Origin: an uncultured Eubacteriales bacterium | GTDB lineage: Bacteria > Bacillota > Clostridia > Oscillospirales > Acutalibacteraceae | Direction: 5' to 3' | Assembly (NCBI GenBank): GCA_900321195.1 | Contig: ONVG01000111.1 | Span: 1 to 5,162 of the forward strand | DNA length: 5,162 nucleotides | Shown: positions 1-5,162 of the stretch, in pieces | Layout: every line of letters begins with the position of its first letter | Numbering within the stretch: position 1 is the first letter of the stretch | The notes under the pieces: generated by a model | Databases searched by the model: none | What the model was told of the DNA's origin: nothing | What the model saw: only the letters and a program-made list of their open reading frames with translations | Made by a program: the position numbers and the translations under genes

Positions 1-1655
1 GCGGTGACCAGCGGCTCGCCATTCCAATACTCAACCGAAAGACGCCGATTGCAATGATCCAATGGGACCTTCGTCTTGAACGAATAAACTTCTGCTGCGT
101 TCAACTTCACAATATCACGACCTGTAGCACACCACATAACACCCGACGTCTTCCATTTGCCGTCCTCTTGCCATTCTAGGGAACAGCCAAATCCATCATC
201 ATAGACTTTGAAGAACGAAATGACTTTCGATGTGCCGTTGCTTATCCTTACATCAAAGCGGTAATAATCAGTATCATCACCGTTATCGTCTACGGTAACA
301 GCATCAATATAGTGTACAGTCAGACCCTCTGCGCCGTTAAAGTACTGTAAAAGTACCTTTGCAGCACCTTCTGAGGATAATTCTTTGGTTTCGATAACAT
401 CCTCCGATGTTTCAGGCTTATCTGAGGTCGTATAATCGCCGTCACGGCTCACACCGAATCTTTCACCGAATGCGGCGCTGTCATAGATGCCGCCGCCGAA
501 ACGTGATTTTATGACATAGTAATAATCGATATGGCTTGTGTTCGTACCGTTATCAGTTCTCAGATCAAAGCGGTAATAATCAATGTCATCGTCATGATCC
601 CTGACTGTGACTGTTTCGACATATTCTGCATAGAGGCCGTTATTTCCGCCAAGATAATTCAAAAGCGCTGCACATGCATCATCGGGAGTAAAATCTATAA
701 GCTCTATCAGCTCGGAAATGTCCCTGAAGCTTTCATCTACAGTTCCGTACATTCCGGCGAAGCCCTTACTGTCATATATCGTATTTCCAAGCCGCTCCTT
801 TGCAACATAGCAGAAGTCAACTCGCTGGCTCTTTGCGCCGTCCTTGTATCTTACTTCAAAGCGGTAGTATTCAATATTCTTTTCTTCAAGTCTTATTGTA
901 ACGGTATCAAAATAAACTGCGTAAAGCTTTTCATTGTCGCCAAGATATTTCAGCAAAGCATTTTTTGCGGCTTCAACCGTGAAATCCTCGGTTTTGATTA
1001 TGCCCTGTTCGATCGCTTCTGCGTTTGCTTCCGTATTATCTGTTATTTGTGTGTCGAATTTTTCCGTAAAGCTCTGACTGTCGTATATTCCGCCGCCGAA
1101 ACGTGACTTTATTATGTAATAATAATCAACATGGCTGTCTGTGCTTTCGTCTGAAAGCTTTACGTCAAAGCAGTAATAATCGGTATATTCTCCGTCCTGA
1201 ATGACTGTTACGGTGTTTACATAGGATGCGTTAAGTCTTTTGTCGCCGCCTAAGAATGCAAGAAGCGCTTTTTCGGCTTCTTCCTCGGAAAATTCCTCCG
1301 GTATCTCAATATTTACCGATGACTCGCCGTCATCCTGTTCGGCGCTTTCTTCCTTACTTTCTTCTGAGTTTTCATCAGTGCTTTCATCTGTGTTTTCCTG
1401 TGAGCTTTCATCAGCGCTTTCTTCCGTATTTTCTGTATTGCTTTCCTGAGATGTTTCTTCTTTTTTGCTGTCTTCAGCGGATGACTCTTTTTTGTCGGAG
1501 TTTTCATCTTCTGACTTTGCCGAAACGGAAGCCTGAGCCGAAGCAGCAGTGCTTGTTTTTTTGCTGCCTGTATTTGCTCTGCATCCGGAAACTGCCGCTG
1601 TCAAAGTCAGTGCAAGTGCAGCGGCAAGCATAACTCTCAATGTCTTTTTCATCAT
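1..1655 (-). CDS. Repeat-containing surface lipoprotein, unknown function (3' end beyond the left edge)
   Basis: An open frame runs from ATG at 1655 to the window edge without a stop, giving 551 residues; the C-terminus is missing. The N-terminus is a lipoprotein signal: basic MMKK, a hydrophobic stretch at about residues 8-22, then lipobox VSGC with Cys25 as the predicted acylated residue. Residues 26-115 are a hydrophilic linker, very rich in Ser, Glu, Asp, Lys and Thr. Next come 79-residue repeats at 122-200, 225-303 and 322-400, and an incomplete copy from 426 to about 478. A Trp- and Cys-containing tail follows. The protein is probably anchored to the outer face of the membrane with its repeats extended by the linker. 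A second ATG at 1652 is equally plausible as start. It lies 34 bases after the membrane-protein gene, so cotranscription is likely. I do not recognise the family. The lipoprotein call is strong; adhesion, binding or envelope roles are only possibilities. Confidence 0.88.
   Translation of the reverse strand, partial: MMKKTLRVMLAAALALTLTAAVSGCRANTGSKKTSTAASAQASVSAKSEDENSDKKESSAEDSKKEETSQESNTENTEESADESSQENTDESTDENSEESKEESAEQDDGESSVNIEIPEEFSEEEAEKALLAFLGGDKRLNASYVNTVTVIQDGEYTDYYCFDVKLSDESTDSHVDYYYIIKSRFGGGIYDSQSFTEKFDTQITDNTEANAEAIEQGIIKTEDFTVEAAKNALLKYLGDNEKLYAVYFDTVTIRLEEKNIEYYRFEVRYKDGAKSQRVDFCYVAKERLGNTIYDSKGFAGMYGTVDESFRDISELIELIDFTPDDACAALLNYLGGNNGLYAEYVETVTVRDHDDDIDYYRFDLRTDNGTNTSHIDYYYVIKSRFGGGIYDSAAFGERFGVSRDGDYTTSDKPETSEDVIETKELSSEGAAKVLLQYFNGAEGLTVHYIDAVTVDDNGDDTDYYRFDVRISNGTSKVISFFKVYDDGFGCSLEWQEDGKWKTSGVMWCATGRDIVKLNAAEVYSFKTKVPLDHCNRRLSVEYWNGEPLVT
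3..224 (-). other. Trp-rich C-terminal segment of the lipoprotein, different from the repeats
   Basis: Residues 478-551 contain four Trp and three Cys, whereas residues 1-476 contain no Trp at all. The layout (SLEWQEDGKW, then a turn, DIVKLNAAEVYSF, then RRLSVEYWNGEP) resembles the alternating strands of bacterial Ig-like lipoprotein domains, in which a conserved Gly-Lys-Trp precedes a strand ending in a tyrosine. That resemblance is from memory and weak. Codons CTA and CAA appear and GTA is absent, unlike the upstream part, but the sample is small. The segment is cut by the window edge. Confidence 0.5.
222..380 (-). repeat. Lipoprotein repeat 4 (partial, breaks off after about 53 residues)
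   Basis: Residues 426 to about 478. The helix (SEGAAKVLLQYFNG), DAVTV and DYYRFDVR align with the other copies, preceded by a 25-residue connector. After the NGTSK turn, the expected VDYYY strand and RFGGGIYDS signature are absent and the sequence becomes unrelated. The frame stays open, so this is a truncated or fused repeat and not a frameshift visible in the reading frame. Confidence 0.8.
456..692 (-). repeat. Lipoprotein repeat 3 (79 residues)
   Basis: Residues 322-400. It is closest to repeat 1: both carry IKSRFGGGIYDS, and the 17 bases coding the RFGGG region are identical at 490-506 and 1090-1106, exactly 600 bases apart. The DYYRFD codons share a 19-base identical stretch with repeat 4 (564-582 and 252-270). 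These matches suggest fairly recent internal duplication or gene conversion. Confidence 0.88.
747..983 (-). repeat. Lipoprotein repeat 2 (79 residues, most divergent full copy)
   Basis: Residues 225-303. It keeps the helix (EAAKNALLKYLG), DTVTI, EYYRFEV and IYDS. The glycine signature RFGGG is changed to RLGNT, and the YYY strand becomes FCY. It is exactly as long as copies 1 and 3, which supports a fixed-size domain. The connector from repeat 1 is 24 residues, and the one to repeat 3 is 18. Confidence 0.85.
1056..1292 (-). repeat. Lipoprotein repeat 1 (79 residues)
   Basis: Residues 122-200. The pattern is an amphipathic helix (EEAEKALLAFLGG), a strand with NTVTV, a strand with DYYCFDVKL, a strand with HVDYYYIIKS, then the signature RFGGGIYDS and a closing FTEKF. 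By hand alignment without gaps it matches repeat 3 at about 42 of 79 positions and repeat 2 at about 30 of 79. Cys162 takes the place of the Arg found in the other copies (DYYRF). Confidence 0.88.
1311..1580 (-). other. Acidic Ser/Glu/Asp-rich low-complexity linker of the lipoprotein
   Basis: Residues 26-115 have almost no hydrophobic residues after about residue 47. They cycle through short motifs such as DESS, DEST, DENS, EESK and EESA. At DNA level this is a degenerate repeat of GAAAGC-type units, visible on the plus strand as recurring gctttcatc and gctttcttc. Such spacers usually lift a folded domain away from the membrane through the cell wall. Length variation between strains would be expected. 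Confidence 0.8.
1581..1655 (-). other. Lipoprotein signal peptide with lipobox
   Basis: Residues 1-25 show a basic n-region (two Lys and one Arg within residues 3-7), an Ala/Leu-rich core, and the sequence VSGC, which fits the [LVI][ASTVI][GAS]C lipobox. By family knowledge, diacylglyceryl transferase (Lgt) would modify Cys25 and signal peptidase II would cut before it. The following residues are polar (RANTGSKK), as expected for a tethered lipoprotein. Confidence 0.9.
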
Positions 1656-1658
1656 TAG

Positions 1659-1664
1659 CACCTC
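1659..1664 (-). promoter_or_regulatory. Ribosome binding site of the lipoprotein gene
   Basis: The minus strand reads AAAGAGGTGCTA before tandem start codons. GAGGTG pairs with the 16S rRNA 3' end. It lies 3 bases before the ATG at 1655 and 6 before the ATG at 1652, so it cannot decide between the two starts. Confidence 0.75.
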
Positions 1665-1689
1665 TTTTTACTTATCCTGTCTCATCTCA

Positions 1690-2106
1690 TCATTTGTCTT
1701 TAATAAGTTTTTTTATCTCGAATGCTGCGCCCGAAAATGAAGCTGCAAGAACGATACCGCATAATGAGCGCCACCATATATCAAAATATGTTCCGTTATG
1801 AAGGAAGAAGTAATACATTATAAGCGGAAGGAGAAACTGGCACTGTCCGACAGATGCGCCGTATATAACAGCATCATAGGTGCTTTTTGAAAAGATGCCT
1901 ATGAAAACGCCTATTATGATATATGTAAGCGGAAGCATGATATATACGGGCAGCGGAAAATCTATCGGGCTGTTCATAAGCGATACTGTCGATATTGAAT
2001 TCACGCCTAAAATGTCAAGAAGAACACATGTTATTCCGCCCGTCACAAACAGCAAAAGGCATATCTGCGGTTTTGCTCTTATGAATGAAATATCGGGTCT
2101 TTCCAT
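1690..2106 (-). CDS. Small four-helix integral membrane protein, unknown function
   Basis: The complete frame is 138 residues. Four hydrophobic segments stand out at about residues 14-34, 52-72, 79-101 and 110-128. Arg10 and Lys12 precede the first, Lys74 lies between the second and third, and a Lys-rich tail (KKLIKDK) ends the protein. By the positive-inside rule both termini should be cytoplasmic. No signal peptidase site, catalytic motif or ligand motif is evident, and I cannot assign a family. The start is supported by GGGGTGA four bases upstream; an ATG 12 bases further out reads straight into TGA and is excluded. It follows glnS by 23 bases, so it is probably cotranslated on the same message. 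The 34-base gap to the lipoprotein hints at an envelope-linked pair, but this is only an inference from position. Confidence 0.82.
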   Translation of the reverse strand: MERPDISFIRAKPQICLLLFVTGGITCVLLDILGVNSISTVSLMNSPIDFPLPVYIMLPLTYIIIGVFIGIFSKSTYDAVIYGASVGQCQFLLPLIMYYFFLHNGTYFDIWWRSLCGIVLAASFSGAAFEIKKLIKDK

Positions 2107-2110
2107 ATTG

Positions 2111-2117
2111 TCACCCC
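2111..2117 (-). promoter_or_regulatory. Ribosome binding site of the membrane protein gene
   Basis: GGGGTGA on the minus strand matches the GGTGA part of the extended Shine-Dalgarno consensus and sits four bases before ATG at 2106. It decides the start, since the only nearby upstream ATG (at 2119) is followed by a stop after two codons. Confidence 0.65.
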
Positions 2118-2129
2118 ATGAAAGGATAG

Positions 2130-3812
2130 TTATTTCTTTTTGTAGCCGTCCTTTAATGATACACTTCTGTTGAATATAAGAGCATCCTTCGTGCTGTCCT
2201 TGTCTGCACAGAAATAGCCCGATCTCATAAACTGATAGCGCTGTGTACCGTCAGCATTTTCAAGTGACTTTTCTGCTTTGCAGTTTTTGAGTATTACAAG
2301 GCTTTCGGGATTTATATAATCAAGGAAATTTTTATCGCCTGTATCAGGTTCGGGGTCTGTAAAGAGATTGTCATAAAGGCGTACTTCTGCCTCAACATAA
2401 TTCTCTGCGTCTACCCAGTGGATAGTACCTCTTACCTTGCGTCCGTCAGGAGTATCGCCGCCTCTTGTTTCGGGATCGTACTCTGCATATACCTCGGTCA
2501 CATTTCCGCTTTCATCCTTTTTACAGCCTGTACACTTAACGATATATGCGGATTTGAGTCGTACTTCATTTCCTGGATAAAGTCTGTTGTAGCCCTTTAC
2601 CTTTTCTTCTATGAAGTCCTCAGCCTCGATATAGCATTCACGGCTGAATGTGACGATCCTCTTTCCGTCCTCTTCGCGGTTCGGGTTGTTTTCTATCTCA
2701 AATTCTTCTGTTTTTCCTTCGGGATAGTTTGTTATAATGAGCTTTATCGGACGCAGTACGACCATTACTCGCTGTGCTGTTTCGTTGAGGTCTTCTCTAA
2801 GGCAATGCTCAAGAAAACCGTAATCTACAACGCTGTTTGTCTTTGCAACGCCTATCCTGTCACAGAAATTGCGTATCGATGCGGGTGTATAGCCTCGTCT
2901 TCTGAGTCCGCAGAGAGTGGGCATTCTTGGGTCATCCCAGCCGTTTACTATTTTGTCCTCAACTAACTTGCGGAGCTTTCTCTTGCTCATAACAGTATTG
3001 TTTATTCCGAGCCTTGCAAACTCTATCTGACGGGGAGTGTGCGGAACGGATGTATTTTTGATTACCCAATCGTACAGCGGTCTGTGATCCTCAAATTCAA
3101 GTGTACAGAGTGAGTGTGTTATTCCCTCAACAGCGTCTTCTATAGGATGCGCAAAGTCGTACATAGGATATATGCACCATTTGTCGCCTGTGCGGTGATG
3201 ATGTATGCGGTTTATTCTGTATATAACAGGGTCACGCATATTGAAGTTTCCGCTTGCAAGGTCTATTTTTGCTCTGAGAGTCATGCTTCCGTCAGGGAAT
3301 TCTCCGTTCTTCATTCTTTCAAACAAGTTAAGGCTTTCCTCTATCGGTCTGTCACGGTAAGGACTTACAGCCGGTCTTGAAAGGTCGCCTCTGTTAGCCT
3401 TCATTTCCTCAGGTGTGAGCTGACATACATAAGCAAGACCTTTTTTGATAAGCTCTACTGCATATTTATACATATCGTCGAAATATTCCGATGCGAAATA
3501 AAAGCGGTCGTCCCAGTGGAAACCGAGCCATGCGATATCCTCTTTTATCGCGTCAACATATTCAACATCCTCTTTTGTCGGGTTGGTATCGTCCATTCTG
3601 AGATTGCACATACCGCCGAAGCGTTCAGCCATACCGAAATCAACGCATACGGCTTTTGCGTGACCTATATGAAGATAGCCGTTAGGTTCGGGAGGAAAAC
3701 GTGTGTGTACGGTCTGACCTTCATACTGACCGCCTTCGGCTATATCCTCCCTGATAAAATCATATATAAAGTTGCCTGCTGCTTTCTCAGCATTTTTTAT
3801 TTCATCTGCCAT
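2130..3812 (-). CDS. glnS: Glutaminyl-tRNA synthetase
   Basis: This cytoplasmic class I enzyme activates glutamine with ATP and charges tRNA(Gln) directly. The 560-residue frame is close to the usual bacterial length (about 550). The ATP-binding HIGH motif is at residues 48-51 within PPEPNGYLHIGHAK. The active-site RMDDTNP is at about 72-78, and the second signature VMSKRKL is at 274-280. The C-terminal anticodon-binding beta-barrels are marked by GTIHWVDA at about 462-469, NPESLVILK at about 501-509, and SGYFCAD followed by FNRSVSLKD near the end. The direction of the PPEPNGYLHIGHAK and MSK signatures, and the C-terminal barrels, separate GlnRS from bacterial GluRS. AGGAG ten bases upstream supports the start. 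It lies 66 bases after gltX. All key motifs are present and it appears functional. Having GlnRS implies the cell need not rely on the GatCAB route for Gln-tRNA. Confidence 0.97.
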   Translation of the reverse strand: MADEIKNAEKAAGNFIYDFIREDIAEGGQYEGQTVHTRFPPEPNGYLHIGHAKAVCVDFGMAERFGGMCNLRMDDTNPTKEDVEYVDAIKEDIAWLGFHWDDRFYFASEYFDDMYKYAVELIKKGLAYVCQLTPEEMKANRGDLSRPAVSPYRDRPIEESLNLFERMKNGEFPDGSMTLRAKIDLASGNFNMRDPVIYRINRIHHHRTGDKWCIYPMYDFAHPIEDAVEGITHSLCTLEFEDHRPLYDWVIKNTSVPHTPRQIEFARLGINNTVMSKRKLRKLVEDKIVNGWDDPRMPTLCGLRRRGYTPASIRNFCDRIGVAKTNSVVDYGFLEHCLREDLNETAQRVMVVLRPIKLIITNYPEGKTEEFEIENNPNREEDGKRIVTFSRECYIEAEDFIEEKVKGYNRLYPGNEVRLKSAYIVKCTGCKKDESGNVTEVYAEYDPETRGGDTPDGRKVRGTIHWVDAENYVEAEVRLYDNLFTDPEPDTGDKNFLDYINPESLVILKNCKAEKSLENADGTQRYQFMRSGYFCADKDSTKDALIFNRSVSLKDGYKKK

Positions 3813-3822
3813 TTATTTTCAT

Positions 3823-3827
3823 CTCCT
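3823..3827 (-). promoter_or_regulatory. Ribosome binding site of glnS
   Basis: AGGAG lies ten bases before the ATG at 3812, on the long side but functional. An out-of-frame ATG directly overlaps the end of this motif (GGAGATG). It has no binding site of its own and is not a likely start. Confidence 0.75.
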
Positions 3828-3839
3828 GTTATTATTGCT

Positions 3840-3856
3840 CTGCCGGCAGCGCTGCC
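3840..3856. other. Two overlapping perfect palindromes in the gltX-glnS gap
   Basis: The 10-base palindrome ctgccggcag (3840-3849) overlaps the 12-base palindrome ggcagcgctgcc (3845-3856). In RNA the second could form only a short stem with a four-base loop, and no U tract follows. It is therefore not a standard intrinsic terminator. It could be a weak hairpin, a processing site or chance; its position between two cotranscribed genes is the only argument for a role. Confidence 0.35.
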
Positions 3857-3878
3857 CCCAAGCCAATGCGCCCGAATA

Positions 3879-5162
3879 TTAAAATTTATCAAGTCCCTTG
3901 TGAAGTCTGGAGAGAGCTTCTTCTCTGCCTAAGATATCCAATATCTCAACTGCGCCGCCCGGTGTTACTGTCATGCCTGATGCGGCTATTCTTACAGGCC
4001 ACATAGCTGTACCGTTCTTTACTCCGAGATTTGCCGCAAGGTCTATAAGACAGTCATGTATGCTGTCGTGATCCCATGTTTCAAGAGCTTCGAGAGCGTC
4101 TATACCTGCCTTGAGAAGTCCGGGAACGTTTTCAAGTGTTGTCTTGCTTTTCTTGTTTACAAAAAGCTCCTTGTCATATTCCGGCTGTTCCGCAAAGAAG
4201 GCTATTTTTTCGGGGATATCGGTAAGCTTTGTAGTTCTCTGCTGGAGTATCGAGGCAAGCTTTATCCTGTCAAGGTCTTTATCTCCGAGTGCTTTTTTGA
4301 AATAAGGCTCGGCGACCTCTGCGAACTGCTCAGCACTCATTGCTTTTATGTATTCGCCGTTGAACCATTCAAGCTTGTCATAGTCGAATACTGACGGTGA
4401 CTTGCTTATACCGTCTATTGAGAAATTCTCGACAAGCTCGCTGAGAGTGAACATCTCTCTGTTATCCTTTGGTGCCCAGCCTAAAAGCGCGATGTAGTTT
4501 ATTATAGCTTCGGGAAGGAAACCGCCGTTTACAAGATCCTCGAAGCTTGTAGCGCCGTGACGCTTTGAAAGCTTTGAAACAGAGCCGTCATCATTCTTTC
4601 CCATGATGAGCGGAAGATGTACATATGTGGGTATCTCCCAGCCGAATGACTGATAAAGAAGATTATATTTTGGAGTAGATGAGAGATACTCGCTTCCTCT
4701 TACAACGTGGGTTATGTTCATTGTATGGTCGTCAATGACATTTGCAAAGTTGTAGGTCGGGAATCCGTCTGCTTTTATAAGTATCTGATCCTGAAGTTCG
4801 CTGTTTTCTACGGTTATAGTTCCGTATACTGCGTCCTCGAATGTGGTCGAGCCTTCAAGCGGCATTTTCTGACGGATAACGAACGGCACATTATCGGCAA
4901 GCTTCTGAGCTATCTCTTCTTCGGAAAGGTCACGGCAGTGTCTGTCATAGCCTGCGCCCGGATCGTCTGAATTTGCGCGGAGTCCGTCAAGTCTTTCCTT
5001 AGTGCAGAAGCATCTGTATGCAAGTCCTTTTTTTATGAGCTTTTCGGCATAGGGGAGATACATATCCTTTCTTTCACTCTGTACATAAGGGCCGTATTCG
5101 CCGCCTATGTCGGGACCTTCGTCATGCTTTAGTCCGGCAGCTTTCATTGTGTTGTAGATTAT
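3879..5162 (-). CDS. gltX: Glutamyl-tRNA synthetase (5' end beyond the right edge)
   Basis: This class I enzyme activates glutamate and charges tRNA(Glu) in the cytoplasm. The visible part is 427 residues, reading open to the window edge. The internal Met at 5147 is not the real start, because coding continues five codons beyond it and the HIGH motif is absent. About 60 N-terminal residues are missing, given a family length near 490. Visible landmarks are YGPYVQSER at residues 23-31, VVRGSEYLSSTPKY at 153-166, and the KMSKS-type signature KLSKRHG at 197-203. LLGWAP at 226-231 and the C-terminal anticodon-domain block MWPVRIAASG at 387-396 are also present. Cys51, Cys53 and Cys76 occupy three positions of the zinc-binding site known from E. 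coli GluRS. The fourth position, a His in E. coli, reads Asp here (CRD), so metal binding is uncertain. It appears intact where visible and is followed by glnS. Confidence 0.96.
   Translation of the reverse strand: MIYNTMKAAGLKHDEGPDIGGEYGPYVQSERKDMYLPYAEKLIKKGLAYRCFCTKERLDGLRANSDDPGAGYDRHCRDLSEEEIAQKLADNVPFVIRQKMPLEGSTTFEDAVYGTITVENSELQDQILIKADGFPTYNFANVIDDHTMNITHVVRGSEYLSSTPKYNLLYQSFGWEIPTYVHLPLIMGKNDDGSVSKLSKRHGATSFEDLVNGGFLPEAIINYIALLGWAPKDNREMFTLSELVENFSIDGISKSPSVFDYDKLEWFNGEYIKAMSAEQFAEVAEPYFKKALGDKDLDRIKLASILQQRTTKLTDIPEKIAFFAEQPEYDKELFVNKKSKTTLENVPGLLKAGIDALEALETWDHDSIHDCLIDLAANLGVKNGTAMWPVRIAASGMTVTPGGAVEILDILGREEALSRLHKGLDKF

Noticed and set aside
531..1106. 191-residue open frame on the plus strand
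   Set aside because: It lies opposite the lipoprotein repeats, which have lipobox, repeat and ribosome-site evidence. It is Cys- and Ile-rich without any domain logic and is best explained as an antisense shadow.
1240..1633. Overlapping open frames opposite or alongside the acidic linker, including a Lys-rich one on the minus strand at 1313-1507
   Set aside because: They arise because the low-complexity linker DNA is stop-poor in several frames. Their monotonous composition mirrors the linker and none has a convincing start site.
1708..1714. Run of seven A on the minus strand near the end of the membrane protein gene, as a slippage or frameshift site
   Set aside because: It codes for ordinary lysines, no alternative frame continues usefully after it, and no stimulating structure is seen.
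1656..1720. Possible promoter before the lipoprotein (GATAAG as a -10 box)
   Set aside because: GATAAG matches the -10 consensus at only four of six positions, and no TTGACA-like box lies 16-18 bases upstream.
2418..2966. 182-residue plus-strand open frame inside glnS
   Set aside because: It is antisense to a fully conserved synthetase domain, with no ribosome binding site or recognisable motif.
3813..3878. Possible promoter before glnS (AATAAT with TTGGGG or TTGGCT upstream)
   Set aside because: The candidate boxes are spaced about 19 or 24 bases apart and match poorly, so no promoter can be supported.
3516..3932. Plus-strand open frame spanning the gltX-glnS gap
   Set aside because: Most of it is antisense to glnS and the end of gltX. 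It has no homology signal, and its Cys/Phe-rich composition is typical of the reverse of acidic coding sequence.
3879..5147. Taking the Met at 5147 as the start of gltX
   Set aside because: Coding continues upstream to the edge (IIYNT), and the conserved N-terminal HIGH region is missing, so the true start lies outside the window.

Overview
The window looks like ordinary chromosomal DNA from a low-to-mid-GC anaerobic Firmicute. My best guess is Ruminococcus or a close relative in the Clostridia. This rests on the clostridial look of the two tRNA synthetases, purine-rich ribosome binding sites before each gene, and a Ser/Glu/Asp-rich lipoprotein linker typical of gut Clostridia. The genus is an inference and was not tested.

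All coding sequence I can support is on the minus strand, so the order of transcription is right to left. It begins with gltX (glutamyl-tRNA synthetase, cut by the right edge, ending at 3879). After 66 bases comes complete glnS (glutaminyl-tRNA synthetase, 3812 to 2130). After 23 bases comes a 138-residue four-helix membrane protein of unknown function (2106 to 1690). After 34 bases comes a large predicted lipoprotein starting at 1655 and running off the left edge. No gap holds a convincing terminator or promoter, so the four genes may be one transcript, with any main promoter beyond the right edge. No gene-free stretch exceeds about 70 bases. I see no tRNA, rRNA, CRISPR array, insertion sequence or attachment site.

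The two synthetases supply Glu-tRNA(Glu) and Gln-tRNA(Gln). They are paralogous class I enzymes, and their adjacency suggests coordinated expression. The two downstream genes have no evident link to tRNA charging.

The most interesting object is the lipoprotein: 551 residues are visible and there is no stop codon. It has a lipobox with Cys25, a roughly 90-residue acidic Ser/Glu/Asp-rich spacer, and three full repeats of exactly 79 residues plus a fourth that breaks off partway. After about residue 478 comes a tail of different composition: four tryptophans in 75 residues, against none in the preceding 476. I do not recognise the repeat as a named family. It is the best candidate here for something undescribed.
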